Positions 1 through 8,598 of a stretch of DNA of 26,030 nt are shown here, in pieces. Within the stretch, counting starts at the first letter, position 1, and the number at the start of each line of letters is the position of its first letter. The DNA lies in NCBI GenBank assembly GCA_964520785.1, contig CAZFQG010000078.1, positions 1 to 26,030 of the forward strand, read 5' to 3'. Below the pieces are notes generated by a model. That model did not search any database and was not told where the DNA came from. It saw only the letters and a list, made by a program, of their open reading frames with translations. The translations under genes and the position numbers were made by a program. This stretch comes from CAZFQG01 sp964520785 (lineage in GTDB: Bacteria > Planctomycetota > Planctomycetia > Pirellulales > Thermoguttaceae).

Positions 1-2156
1 ATCCGCCACGCGGTCGCCGAATCGAACGAGCCGTTTTGGATCAACTGTTTGGCCGCGCCGTTCGGATCCTCGATGACGCTCACGTCGTCGATGAGGACCT
101 CGCCCGCCTCCAAGAGTCCCATGACGAACTCGCGCCATTGGCCGTCGGGACCGACGGAGCTGGGAGCGGCGACGCCGGTGTACGTGACGGTCCGCCAGGT
201 CGACTTTCCCGACTCGTCGGACGCGGCCCAGGCTTCCGCCTTGGAGTTGTCGGCCCGGGGTTCTCGCAGTTCCAGGCTGGACCCGCCTCCGTCGGCGTAC
301 TCCGGCCAGGCCCCTCCGTCATGGTAATGCACTTCGTCCGCCGGATTCGAATTCAAGTCGAGCAGGAGGATCCGTTCACCGCCGTTGCTCAAACGTCCGG
401 AGAAGTCTCCCACGACGTTGATGCCGGGGTACTTCGCCGCCAGAGCGGCCGCGTCGGAAGCGACGACGAGATACTCCTCCGGTCCGAGGGTCGTTCCGGG
501 GGCGAACGCGAATTCCACCGCCTCGGTCAACCGCCAACCGGTCAGGTCGACCGCTTCGGAAGAGCGGTTATACAGCTCGATCCACTCCTCGTCGTTCTTC
601 TCGTAGGCCGGATGCCGATCCGCGCGGTAGTGGTACATGATTTCATTGATCACCACGGCGTCTTCGATGTCCGCGATATTCGCGAAGCCGGGCGTCGCCG
701 CCGTCGGCCGGTACCAGTCTCCGACGCCGTCCGGAACCCGTCCCACCGGATGCGCCTTCACTTCGATCGCGTCGAACACCCGTTTCCCATCCGGGCTAAA
801 GAGGTAGAACCGCTCGTTCGCCATCGGACGAAACCCGAGCATTTCCTCGAAGATGGCGTGATGTTTGCGGGGCGCGATCGACGTCCCGGCACCGAACACG
901 TAGGAACGCCCAAGGTTCGACTCGATCCGATAGCCTTCGAGGTTCACGCCGAACATGTCGTCGCGGTTGTAGATTTCCAGAAAGAATCGATCGCTTTCTC
1001 CGAAGGTCCAAAGATTGGCTTCGTTGAAGACTAGAGCGACCGCGTCCGACTCTTGCGAGGGGACGGCCGCTTCGGTCGTCACCTTCACCCCCATGACGAT
1101 GTCGCTGCTTCCACCACCATGCTGATGGACCTCGACCGCCAGCGTATTCGCCCCTTCGGCCAGAAGCGAGGTCGGGATGAACATGGCCGCGCCGACCGCG
1201 GCGTCCCCGATCACGCCGGCCGCCGGCGTCGAATACAGGATTTCCCCTTCCGGCATGTTGAACCGGCCTATTTCCGTTCCGTTGACGTAGAAGACCGCCC
1301 CGTCGTCGATGATCGGCGTCAACCAAGCCGCGATCAGCGAGTCGGGTTCGGCGACCTGGAATTCGGACCGGAAGTAGAACGTTCGCGGTCCCAGCGTCAG
1401 CAGGGTCCCCTTCGGCGCGGGAAGCGGCGCGTTTTCCACGTACAGGAGACCCGGGCCGCTTGGCCAGGTCGAATCATCGTAAACGCGTTCGCGCCATGCC
1501 GTCCGGAGATCGGTACCGGATTGCTCGTAACGCCAAATGGCATCATACGGAAGGACCACGGTTTCGACCGTCGCTTCGTCCGGCGCGAAGTTCGCGCGGC
1601 CCGGCGTCCCTCCGACGACGATGCTCGATGTCCACACCTCCGAAGTATTGTCCGACCGCCAAGGAAACTTCTTCGCCAGAGAGGCGCCCCCTCCGTCGGC
1701 GGCCAGCGGCCAGGGGGCCGCGTCGTCGTATTCGACGGCGCCGATGAGCCGGTCGCTGTTGTTAAGCAGCCGGATCTCCTCGCCGTCGTTGGAGAGCCTG
1801 CCCTCATAAGGTCCATGCGCCGAGGAGTATCCGGACGCCTGAGCCAGCGCCGCCGGATCGGCCGCGACCACGACGTACCCTTCCGCCCCAAGAATCGTCC
1901 CCCGAGGGAACTCGTACGAGACCGCGCCGTCAAGACGCCACTGGGAGATATCGAGATCGACGCACATCTGGTTGTAGAGTTCCACCCATTCGAGGAGCGA
2001 ATTGTCACCGGAGGGGTGATACATGATCTCGTTGAAGATCACGCCACTATCGAGGACGAGCTTCGGTTCGAGCGGCTCGAATCGCAATGGTCGCCGCATG
2101 AAAACGCGTGGGGAGAAACTGCCATTTCGAACTTGACGCGGCGAAGAGAAACCCAT
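1..2156 (-). CDS. Large secreted protein with repeated lamin-tail domains (3' end outside window)
   Basis: The minus-strand frame starting at the ATG at 2156 stays open to the left edge (about 718 codons read), so only the N-terminal part is present. Residues 21-36 read MRRPLRFEPLEPKLVLD-like, an N-terminal motif common on planctomycete surface proteins; the Met at residue 20 (position 2099) is an equally plausible start. A lamin-tail domain begins near residue 38 (GVIFNEIMYHP, then EWVELYN). A jelly-roll-like module follows near residues 235-370 (AVFYVNGTEIGRF, LAVEVHQ). A second lamin-tail-like unit starts near 375 and a third near residue 500 (VVINEIMYHY, EEWIELYNRS, GWRL). The stretch at the window edge (LIQNGSFDS) looks like the start of a carbohydrate-binding-like module. 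Such proteins often continue into a CotH or calcium-binding region, which cannot be seen here. An extracellular structural or adhesive role is inference. Confidence 0.85.
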   Translation of the reverse strand, partial: MGFSSPRQVRNGSFSPRVFMRRPLRFEPLEPKLVLDSGVIFNEIMYHPSGDNSLLEWVELYNQMCVDLDISQWRLDGAVSYEFPRGTILGAEGYVVVAADPAALAQASGYSSAHGPYEGRLSNDGEEIRLLNNSDRLIGAVEYDDAAPWPLAADGGGASLAKKFPWRSDNTSEVWTSSIVVGGTPGRANFAPDEATVETVVLPYDAIWRYEQSGTDLRTAWRERVYDDSTWPSGPGLLYVENAPLPAPKGTLLTLGPRTFYFRSEFQVAEPDSLIAAWLTPIIDDGAVFYVNGTEIGRFNMPEGEILYSTPAAGVIGDAAVGAAMFIPTSLLAEGANTLAVEVHQHGGGSSDIVMGVKVTTEAAVPSQESDAVALVFNEANLWTFGESDRFFLEIYNRDDMFGVNLEGYRIESNLGRSYVFGAGTSIAPRKHHAIFEEMLGFRPMANERFYLFSPDGKRVFDAIEVKAHPVGRVPDGVGDWYRPTAATPGFANIADIEDAVVINEIMYHYRADRHPAYEKNDEEWIELYNRSSEAVDLTGWRLTEAVEFAFAPGTTLGPEEYLVVASDAAALAAKYPGINVVGDFSGRLSNGGERILLLDLNSNPADEVHYHDGGAWPEYADGGGSSLELREPRADNSKAEAWAASDESGKSTWRTVTYTGVAAPSSVGPDGQWREFVMGLLEAGEVLIDDVSVIEDPNGAAKQLIQNGSFDSATAWR

Positions 2157-2213
2157 GTTGGCGGCTTTCCCGGAAAAAACTCGTTAAGATAGCACAAAAC
2201 ACCGGTAAGGATG

Positions 2214-2242
2214 ATTATATGTTTTAGAATGGATTTTCGCAA
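2214..2242 (-). promoter_or_regulatory. Sigma70-like promoter for the lamin-tail protein gene
   Basis: On the minus strand, TTGCGA (2237-2242) and a perfect TATAAT (2214-2219) are separated by exactly 17 nt. The predicted start of transcription is near 2207, about 50 nt upstream of the ATG at 2156. The call is by sequence only. Confidence 0.6.
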
Positions 2243-2268
2243 GCACCGGCCGCTTGAAAGCTCCAGCC

Positions 2269-2342
2269 GGGTCAAGCATTTCTGAACCGATTCCCGGCAA
2301 CCCCCGGGTTGGGTCAGCCGTTGGTCGGGTCAGGGCGGGTCA
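2269..2342 (+). repeat. Four direct GGGTCA hexamers in the 2157-2536 intergenic region
   Basis: GGGTCA occurs at 2269-2274, 2311-2316, 2327-2332 and 2337-2342, all in the same orientation, between the divergent lamin-tail and PilZ-like genes. They could be protein-binding half-sites or chance in GC-rich DNA. Apart from these and the minus-strand promoter, I see nothing else definite in this 380-base gap. A weak TTGACT (2435-2440) with CATAGG (2456-2461) at 15 nt spacing might serve the plus-strand gene. Confidence 0.3.
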
Positions 2343-2536
2343 TCCCCATGGCAAAACGGGGTCCGAGGCGGCTGGGTGGCGGTTTCCAGGGGAGACGTTT
2401 CGAGGCCGCTCTTGGACTACGCGATCGCGAGGATTTGACTCGACTCGGTTCGTGGCATAGGGTTTCATTGGCTACCGGCCAAGTGCTTTTCTCAAACACT
2501 TCTCTTCTCCTTATCGCGTCCGAGAGGATTCTCCTG

Positions 2537-2977
2537 ATGAACGAGACCCTTGGTCCCACAATCGATTCGGTCGACGCCCCGCTGCCCCAAGACGAAGAGA
2601 CCGTCCGAACGCAGGTACTCGGCCTGATCGCGAATCTCTACTCCCGAACCGAGGTGAACGAGCGCCGCCGCGCACAGCGGTACCCCTTCCCTTATTTGGT
2701 GCATTTAACTCCCGTCGGTGAAGAACATTCGACTCCGGAGGGAGAAACGATGGTGGTCATCGGCAAGCACATTTCGGATCGGGGTTTGGGTTTCTACCAC
2801 GCGAAACCGCTCCCCTACCGCCGGATGATCGCATCGCTGGAAGCCGGCCAAGGCCGCTGGTTGAGTTTCCTGATCGATCTCTCCTGGTGCCGGTTCACGA
2901 AACAAGGTTGGTACGAGAGCGGTGGGCGCCTCATCGAGGCCGTTCCGACTCCCAAAGAAGCCGTCGCCGCCGAATGA
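2537..2977 (+). CDS. PilZ-like domain protein (146 aa)
   Basis: A small soluble protein, probably of the PilZ cyclic-di-GMP-binding class. The start at 2537 is chosen because GAGAGG lies 9 nt upstream and the protein then begins MNETLGPTID; a longer in-frame extension to 2309 has low-complexity, unconvincing sequence. Residues 43-48 (RRRAQR) contain the RxxxR motif of PilZ domains. The second PilZ motif, usually [D/N]xSxxG, appears as HISDRG (78-83), with His where Asp/Asn is expected. The C-terminal half (RMIASLEAGQGRWLSFLIDLSWCRF) resembles planctomycete PilZ-like proteins. It stands alone, diverging from the lamin-tail gene and convergent with the M50 protease, 13 bp away. Whether it still binds c-di-GMP is uncertain because of the altered second motif. 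Confidence 0.65.
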   Translation: MNETLGPTIDSVDAPLPQDEETVRTQVLGLIANLYSRTEVNERRRAQRYPFPYLVHLTPVGEEHSTPEGETMVVIGKHISDRGLGFYHAKPLPYRRMIASLEAGQGRWLSFLIDLSWCRFTKQGWYESGGRLIEAVPTPKEAVAAE

Positions 2978-2990
2978 GACCGACCCCGGT

Positions 2991-3974
2991 CTACCCGCCG
3001 GTGATGGTGAAGGGAATCGGCGTGAAACCCAGGGGGATGAACGCCAGGGTCAGCCAACCTAATACGGTCCGCACCGGGCCCAGGCGGACTTCGTCGTTCG
3101 CGGTGGGGGGATGCTCTGGGCCGATGAGAACCAGCAGGAAGATCATCAGCATCCATCCCCAGTAGGAAAACAGGACCATCGCCACCATTGCACCGAGCAG
3201 CAGCAGCCGCGCGACGATGTGCGCCTTCTTCCGCACCAATCCGTAAAGAACGTGCCCGCCGTCCAACTGGCCGATCGGGATGAGGTTCAGCGCGGTAATC
3301 AACAGGCCGACCCATCCGGCGAAGGCGATGGGATGCAGTAGGATTTCTTGTCCCGGGGGAACCGGTCCGATAATCCACTCGGCCAGCCAGGCGAACAACA
3401 GCGGTTCTCCGAGCGAGAGGCCGCTTGGGGGCACGGGCACCGGCTTCGACAAATACAGCCCGACGACACAGAAAACGAGTGTTGGCACCAACCCGGCCAA
3501 GGGACCGCTGATTCCGATGTCGAACAGCGATTTCCGGTCACCCATCCGCGATTGCATGGCGATGACCGCCCCCATTGTGCCGATCGGGGAGATCGGCATC
3601 GGGATGAAATAGGGAAGACTCGCCTTGATCCGGTACCGCCGGGCCTGCAGATAATGGCCCATCTCGTGACAGCCGAGAATGAACATCACTGCCGCGGAGT
3701 ACTGCAGACCACTCACTATTGAGAACGAGTCTACCCAGGCAACCCAGTACGTACTCAAGCACGTCGCGATGAACAGCCACAACGGGAGCCTCGAACGCCC
3801 CGCCGGACGTGCCGGGGCTGCTTCGCGCGGAACCACCGGTTCCGAGACCACCGTCGCCGTGATCACCTCGTCCCGGGCTTCGCGGGAAGAATCCCAGCAG
3901 TCGATATAGTCGAATGCTGGAAGGTCCCGAGGAGGTTGAGGGCGGGGGGCGATCGGGGATGAGTAGGAATCCAT
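2991..3974 (-). CDS. Site-2 protease family (M50) integral membrane metalloprotease
   Basis: This is a 327-residue zinc metalloprotease that would cut substrates within the membrane. The zinc site HExxH is at residues 103-107 (HEMGH), inside a hydrophobic helix. The second family motif with the third ligand, NLIPIGQLDGGH, is at about 230-241. Several membrane segments lie between residues 63 and 320, including ones around 63-100, 153-175, 215-235 and 255-285. The N-terminal 60 residues are hydrophilic and proline-rich, probably cytoplasmic. There is no PDZ domain, so it resembles the short FtsH-like/SpoIVFB-type M50 proteins rather than RseP. The ATG at 3974 is the first good start; no strong Shine-Dalgarno is visible. 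Its substrate is unknown, and nothing nearby (no anti-sigma factor) suggests one. Confidence 0.9.
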   Translation of the reverse strand: MDSYSSPIAPRPQPPRDLPAFDYIDCWDSSREARDEVITATVVSEPVVPREAAPARPAGRSRLPLWLFIATCLSTYWVAWVDSFSIVSGLQYSAAVMFILGCHEMGHYLQARRYRIKASLPYFIPMPISPIGTMGAVIAMQSRMGDRKSLFDIGISGPLAGLVPTLVFCVVGLYLSKPVPVPPSGLSLGEPLLFAWLAEWIIGPVPPGQEILLHPIAFAGWVGLLITALNLIPIGQLDGGHVLYGLVRKKAHIVARLLLLGAMVAMVLFSYWGWMLMIFLLVLIGPEHPPTANDEVRLGPVRTVLGWLTLAFIPLGFTPIPFTITGG

Positions 3975-4134
3975 GAAAAATGTGTTTTTTTCGTGCTCGC
4001 GTTCGGCGCGTCTTATATTCTGATTGTTCTGGACGGCTTGCGTCTGGTCACCCGTTTATTCGCCACTCCGGAGGGTTACTTGGGGAGACTCTCAAGGAAT
4101 TATAGGCCCGTCACCGCGTTTCCCAAAGGTGCCT

Positions 4135-4164
4135 TTTCCCTTTACGGGCGCTTCGGTTTATAAT
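4135..4164 (+). promoter_or_regulatory. Probable promoter of the ABC-F gene
   Basis: A perfect -10 TATAAT lies at 4159-4164 with a weak TTTCCC at 4135-4140 (18 nt spacing). This gives a leader of roughly 100 nt before the ATG at 4274. The rest of the 3975-4273 gap shows no gene. Confidence 0.45.
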
Positions 4165-4273
4165 ACTACGCTTTGAACCTAGTTTTGGCCCGCCCAGGGC
4201 CGCACCGAGCAGCCATCTCGGCGTCGCGATGGCATCCCCTCTCCGTAGTGGTTTCGTGCCACCTCGCGCCTCA

Positions 4274-6190
4274 ATGATCCTCCTTTCCGTTGTCAATCTC
4301 CGCAAGCACTTCGGACCTGAGCCCGTCTTGGACGGCGCGACATTCGACATTCACCCGGGCGACCGGATCGGCCTAGTCGGTCCGAACGGCTGCGGGAAGA
4401 CGACGCTGATGAAGATCATCGCCGGGGAGGAGGAGTTGGAATCCGGCAGTCGCGTACTGCACGAGTCGGTAAAGGTGGGCTATTTGGAGCAGCAACCCGA
4501 TTTTGCGCCGGACAGGACACTTTGGGAAGAAGCCGTGGGGGCGATGGAGTCACTCCTGGAAATCCGCTCGCACGCGGAGCAGGCGGCCGCCCTTCTGGCC
4601 GAGGAGACCGACCCGGCCGAACGCGCGCGGCTGGCCGCTCGATACGACCACCTCCAGCACGAACTGGAACGTCGCGACGGATACAACCTGGAATACCGGG
4701 TCAAACGGGTGCTCGAGGGGCTGCGGTTTCCGGAGTCGACGTACGCTCAAGGGGTCAGTTCCCTAAGCGGCGGCGAGCAGAACCGGCTGATTCTGGCGAA
4801 GCTCCTTTTGGCCGAGCCCGATCTGATGCTGCTCGACGAGCCCTCGAACCACCTGGACATCGAGGCGACCGAATGGCTGGAGGACTTCCTGATCTCGACC
4901 TCCGCGGCCGTTCTGGTGGTCAGCCATGACCGCACGTTTCTCGACAAGACGACGAACCGGACGCTGGAATTGTTCCGCGGCACGGTCGATTCCTACGCCG
5001 GCAATTATTCCGCCTATGTCCGCCAGAAGGCCGAACGGCTTCTCGTGGAGCAGCGGACTTATGAGAAGCAGCGGACCGAAATCGCGAAGATGGAAGATTT
5101 CGTCCGCCGCCACCACTACGGCCAGAAGCACCAGCAGGCGGAGGACCGGCGGAAGAAACTGGAGCGGATCGAACTGGTTCCCCTGCCGCGCGAGATTGCC
5201 CCCCCCTCGATGCGATTCCCCCCGTCGTCCCGCAGCGGCGATATCGTCTTGAGGGTGGAGGGGGTCGCGAAGGGATTCGACTCATGCCCCCTCTTTCGCG
5301 ACGTCACGTTCGAGATCGCCAGGGGGGAACGATGGGCGATCGTCGGCCCAAACGGTTCCGGCAAGACGACCCTTTTGCGTATTCTTTTGGGCGAGCTTCC
5401 GCCGGATGAGGGAAAGGTGACATTGGGGCACGGCGTGGACGTGGGGTATTTCGACCAGCACCTGGCGATGTTCGACGGCGAGATGGAGGTGGCCGACGGC
5501 GTCCGCCCCAACGGCGCGCCGATGGAAATCGGTCCGCGGCGGGACCTGCTGGCCCGGTTCGGGATCACCGGCGACGCGGCGTTTCAGAAGATCGGCAAAC
5601 TCAGCGGCGGCGAGCGGTGCCGGATGGCCTTGGCGCGGTTGTCCGCCTCGAAGGCGAACTTCCTCGTCCTGGACGAGCCGACGAACCACCTCGATCTCTG
5701 GGCGATCGGAGCCCTGGAGTCGGCCGTCCGCGCGTTCGACGGGACCGTCCTGTTCATCAGCCACGACCGCTATTTCATCGACCGCACCGCCGACCACCTG
5801 CTGGTCATTGAACCGGAGCACGGCCGCTGCCGCGTCGTCCACGGGAATTACGACACCTACCGCCGCTTCCTCGCCTTGCAGAAAGACCCTCGCGCCGAGG
5901 CGCCGGCCATGACAGAGACGCCCAAGGCTAAAGCGAAATCCGTCTCGGTTTCGCCACCCGCCGAGGCCAAGAAGAAACGCCGTTTCCCCTATAGAAAGGT
6001 GGCCGATATCGAGGCGGACATCTTCAACCAGGAGACGCGGCTCGAATCTCTCCACGAGGAGATGGCCGACCCCGGGGCGCTCCGTGACGGGGCCCGCGTC
6101 CGCCGGCTTCAGGCAGCCGTCGAAGAAACCAAGACCGCCCTCGCCTCGCTCTACGAACACTGGGAAGAGGCGACGGAACTGAATTGGTAG
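4274..6190 (+). CDS. ABC-F family ATP-binding protein (Uup-like)
   Basis: A cytoplasmic protein of 638 aa with two ABC ATPase domains in one chain and no membrane segments, the ABC-F layout. Members act on ribosomes, as translation factors or antibiotic protection proteins; Uup-type members also affect DNA and ribosome stability. Domain 1 has Walker A GPNGCGKTT at 36-44, signature LSGGEQ from 164 and LMLLDEPSNHLD near 187. Domain 2 has GPNGSGKTT at 358-366, LSGGER from 443 and FLVLDEPTNHLD near 464. A charged linker between them (roughly 235-300) carries the KxEDF-HHYGQKHQQAEDRRKK region typical of the interdomain arm. After a Pro/Lys-rich spacer, the last 70 residues form a predicted coiled coil, like the Uup C-terminal DNA-binding domain. 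I prefer the ATG at 4274 (MILLSVVNLRKHFG) because family members begin so; an ATG at 4229 would add 15 residues. Confidence 0.93.
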   Translation: MILLSVVNLRKHFGPEPVLDGATFDIHPGDRIGLVGPNGCGKTTLMKIIAGEEELESGSRVLHESVKVGYLEQQPDFAPDRTLWEEAVGAMESLLEIRSHAEQAAALLAEETDPAERARLAARYDHLQHELERRDGYNLEYRVKRVLEGLRFPESTYAQGVSSLSGGEQNRLILAKLLLAEPDLMLLDEPSNHLDIEATEWLEDFLISTSAAVLVVSHDRTFLDKTTNRTLELFRGTVDSYAGNYSAYVRQKAERLLVEQRTYEKQRTEIAKMEDFVRRHHYGQKHQQAEDRRKKLERIELVPLPREIAPPSMRFPPSSRSGDIVLRVEGVAKGFDSCPLFRDVTFEIARGERWAIVGPNGSGKTTLLRILLGELPPDEGKVTLGHGVDVGYFDQHLAMFDGEMEVADGVRPNGAPMEIGPRRDLLARFGITGDAAFQKIGKLSGGERCRMALARLSASKANFLVLDEPTNHLDLWAIGALESAVRAFDGTVLFISHDRYFIDRTADHLLVIEPEHGRCRVVHGNYDTYRRFLALQKDPRAEAPAMTETPKAKAKSVSVSPPAEAKKKRRFPYRKVADIEADIFNQETRLESLHEEMADPGALRDGARVRRLQAAVEETKTALASLYEHWEEATELNW

Positions 6191-6238
6191 AAGAAGTAGA
6201 GGAAGTGGTATTCGTTTCCGGGCACCCTGATCTGGCGG

Positions 6239-8026
6239 TCATGCCGCCCGGGCGAGTCCTCTTCCCGGGACCCGGGGGGCTCGGAGATTGAACAGACCGA
6301 AGATTTCCGATTCCGACATGCCCAGTTTCGTTGCCGGTTCGGCGCCGGAGAAGGAGAAGATGGTTTCGAAAAGTTCCCTTTTCTCTTGAAGCACGGCGTC
6401 GATTCGCTCTTCGATCGTGCCGAGGGTGAGAAACCGGGTGACGGTGACCGGGCCGGCCACGCCGATGCGGTGCGCGCGGTTGATCGCCTGATCCTCGACG
6501 GCCGGATTCCACCACCGATCGAAGAGGAAGACGTAGTTCGCGAACTGCAAGTTCAGCCCCACGCTTCCCGCCCCATAGCTCATGAGGATGACGTGGCTGT
6601 CCGGATCGTTCCGGAACCGCTCGATGACGGCGTCTCGTTTCCCGGAAGGGACCTTTCCGTGATACTCCAGCGGACCGAACGGGGCAAGCCGGCGTTTGAG
6701 CCGGTAGAGAGTCTCCACCCACTGGCTGAAGATGATCGCCTTGCGGCCGCTGTGGGCGATTTCTTCGACGTCGGCGACGAGGCGTTCCACCTTGGCGCTG
6801 GAACCGTCGACCGGGGCGAAGTTGCAGATCTGCTTCAGCCGCAGGACCAGCTCGAAGACGTGCTGGATCGTGGCCGAGTCGCCCATTTCGGATAATTGGA
6901 TGATGCCCTCCCCCTCGGCCAGATCGTAGGCCTCGCGCTGGCCGGGAAGCAGTTCGATTTCGGCGTCGCGGACGAGTTTGGGGGGCAGGTCGGTCAAGAC
7001 GAGGTCCTTCGTTCGCCGCAGAACGTAGTCGCTTACGGCCTTTCCCATCCGCCGCGGCTTCATCTCGGCGGAGAGGAACCCCGGGGCGAGGAATTCGAAG
7101 ATTCCGACCAGGTCCTCCGCGCTGTTCTCGACCGGCGTGCCGGTCAGGGCCCAGTTTCGCCGCCGCTCGATCGAACGGACCGCCTGGCTCGTGGCGCTCG
7201 ACTTGTTCTTGATCCGCTGCGATTCGTCCAGAACGACCAGATCGAACCGCGGCGTCGAAGAGAGGACGGAGAAATCGCGGTCCAGGAATTCTCGGTCCCG
7301 GACGACCAGCTCGTAGTTCGCGATCTTCACCGGCGCCGATTCCTCCTCCCAATGCCATTGCCGCGTCGCCTTGTTCCCCTCCACGACGCTCACCGGAATC
7401 TCCGGGGCCCACATCGCGAATTCGCGCTGCCAGTTCGTCACCAGCGGCTTGGGGCAGACCAGTAGTACCGTCTGGAGCTCGCGGCGGTGCAGCAACAGCC
7501 GGATCGTACTGACCGCCTGCATCGTCTTCCCCAGCCCCATCTCATCCGCCAGAATGGCCGCGTGCCGAGGATAGAGAAACGCAATCCCCTCATACTGGTA
7601 CGGAAAGGGATCGAACGGAACCTCGAGCGAACCGTCCCGCAGGACGGATTCCAGCGGCGGTTGCAGCAGGTACCGCAGCTTGTCCTCGAACTTGACGATA
7701 TCGGCCGGAGGCTTGATCCGCGTTTTCTTTCGCGATGGCCGTGGCGGTTGCGGAGGAACGGTCACCGGCTTCAGGAACGCTCCGCGCGAGGTGTCTTCGT
7801 CAAAATAGAAGTCGCGGACCGTGACCTTCGGCGGCGCGATCAAGACGGAAACGGCAAGCACCGCGGGCGTGGAAACGTCCCAGGACCGGGTCGGCAAAGG
7901 GGTGCCCCCCAAATGCGACGAATCGTACGACGCGACGAGATCAGGCCGTGCGCGTCCAAATTCGAGTGACACGACATCCGGCGATTCCGGAGCAAACCAG
8001 GAATAAACCGTTCCCGGTGAGTTCAT
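6239..8026 (-). CDS. SNF2-family DEAD-like helicase / translocase
   Basis: An ATP-dependent DNA translocase of the SNF2/Rad54 group, about 595 aa. After a roughly 100-residue N-terminal part with a basic PSRKKTRIK stretch, the helicase core begins with FPYQYEGIAFL. It then shows ADEMGLGKT (about 160-168), LDESQ (about 263-268, motif II as DESQ rather than DEAH) and LTGTPVEN. The C-terminal RecA lobe has IIFSQWVETL, SYGAGSVGLNLQ, DRWWNPAVEDQAINRAHRIG and the TIEERI tail. The ATG at 8026 is preferred because GGAGG lies 5 nt upstream; a GTG at 8050 would overlap the stop of the preceding gene as GTGA. It follows the 183-residue gene in one transcription unit, and ends convergent with the ABC-F gene after 48 bp. 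A role in transcription recycling (RapA-like), repair or defence cannot be decided. Confidence 0.9.
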   Translation of the reverse strand: MNSPGTVYSWFAPESPDVVSLEFGRARPDLVASYDSSHLGGTPLPTRSWDVSTPAVLAVSVLIAPPKVTVRDFYFDEDTSRGAFLKPVTVPPQPPRPSRKKTRIKPPADIVKFEDKLRYLLQPPLESVLRDGSLEVPFDPFPYQYEGIAFLYPRHAAILADEMGLGKTMQAVSTIRLLLHRRELQTVLLVCPKPLVTNWQREFAMWAPEIPVSVVEGNKATRQWHWEEESAPVKIANYELVVRDREFLDRDFSVLSSTPRFDLVVLDESQRIKNKSSATSQAVRSIERRRNWALTGTPVENSAEDLVGIFEFLAPGFLSAEMKPRRMGKAVSDYVLRRTKDLVLTDLPPKLVRDAEIELLPGQREAYDLAEGEGIIQLSEMGDSATIQHVFELVLRLKQICNFAPVDGSSAKVERLVADVEEIAHSGRKAIIFSQWVETLYRLKRRLAPFGPLEYHGKVPSGKRDAVIERFRNDPDSHVILMSYGAGSVGLNLQFANYVFLFDRWWNPAVEDQAINRAHRIGVAGPVTVTRFLTLGTIEERIDAVLQEKRELFETIFSFSGAEPATKLGMSESEIFGLFNLRAPRVPGRGLARAA

Positions 8027-8046
8027 GCTGGCCTCCGCGGAACGGA

Positions 8047-8598
8047 TCACGCGGCGGCCCCCCCACGTCGTGCCTCGTCGATCGCCTCGCGAATCCGCGT
8101 GAACGGCTCCACCAGATCGAGCTGTTCGATGATCGCGGATAGCCGTGCGAGCCGCTGCACCGCCGCATTAGAATCCTCCCCCGGAAAGGTCAGCCGGTTG
8201 ATACCGATCCGGTGGATCGGGCAATTGCTGCTACGTACGAAATCCGCCGGGTTGCCGTTCTCCTCATCGAGAACCAAGGCGACGGGCGCCGGGCTGAAAT
8301 CGCGTACCGAAAGGCCCTCGGAGCGATCAACGCATAGAAGGTCGGGAACGGTTTTCGCCCGTTCGATGAGCGTTCCGCCGATCTGTTCGCCAAACAGGAA
8401 GGGGCGGAGGGTCGGTCCGTACAGTATTTCCTGCGCGCGATTGGGAATGATCGGTGCCGTGCAGTGGAATTCCAGGGGCCTGCCGAGGTGGTTCAGGATT
8501 AGATATCCCCCAAACATCGCCTTATTTGTATCTTCCACGACCGTCAGAAACCCGAAATTCGGCGTGTCCTCGCAGGTTGATCCGTGAATCCTGACCAT
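8047..8598 (-). CDS. Uncharacterised 183-aa protein encoded upstream of the SNF2 helicase
   Basis: I do not recognise a family. The protein is globular with no signal peptide or membrane helix. It begins MVRIHGSTCEDTPNFGFLTV and has a stretch (GGYLILNHLGRPLEFHCTAP) that looks like a beta-rich fold. A helical C-terminus from about residue 145 (VQRLARLSAIIEQLDLVEPF) ends in alanines. Cys residues at 9, 47, 93 and 126 are scattered rather than paired as a zinc motif. The stop lies 20 bp before the SNF2 ATG at 8026 (or overlaps its alternative GTG), so the two are co-transcribed and probably work together. The start at 8598 has no strong Shine-Dalgarno. I see nothing convincing in the plus-strand reading of the 8599-8870 gap. 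Confidence 0.75.
   Translation of the reverse strand: MVRIHGSTCEDTPNFGFLTVVEDTNKAMFGGYLILNHLGRPLEFHCTAPIIPNRAQEILYGPTLRPFLFGEQIGGTLIERAKTVPDLLCVDRSEGLSVRDFSPAPVALVLDEENGNPADFVRSSNCPIHRIGINRLTFPGEDSNAAVQRLARLSAIIEQLDLVEPFTRIREAIDEARRGGAAA

Noticed and set aside
36..2192. Long plus-strand open frames (36-1034 and 1053-2192)
   Set aside because: They lie exactly opposite the codons of the minus-strand lamin-tail protein, whose domains are clear; the plus translations are Arg/Gly-rich and match nothing.
2309..2536. Upstream extension of the PilZ-like gene
   Set aside because: The internal ATG at 2537 has a proper Shine-Dalgarno, and the extension covers intergenic GGGTCA repeats with no conserved look.
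6024..7412. 462-codon minus-strand frame overlapping the SNF2 gene and the end of the ABC-F gene
   Set aside because: Arg/Gly/Pro-rich shadow in another frame of the SNF2 coding strand; it has no motifs.
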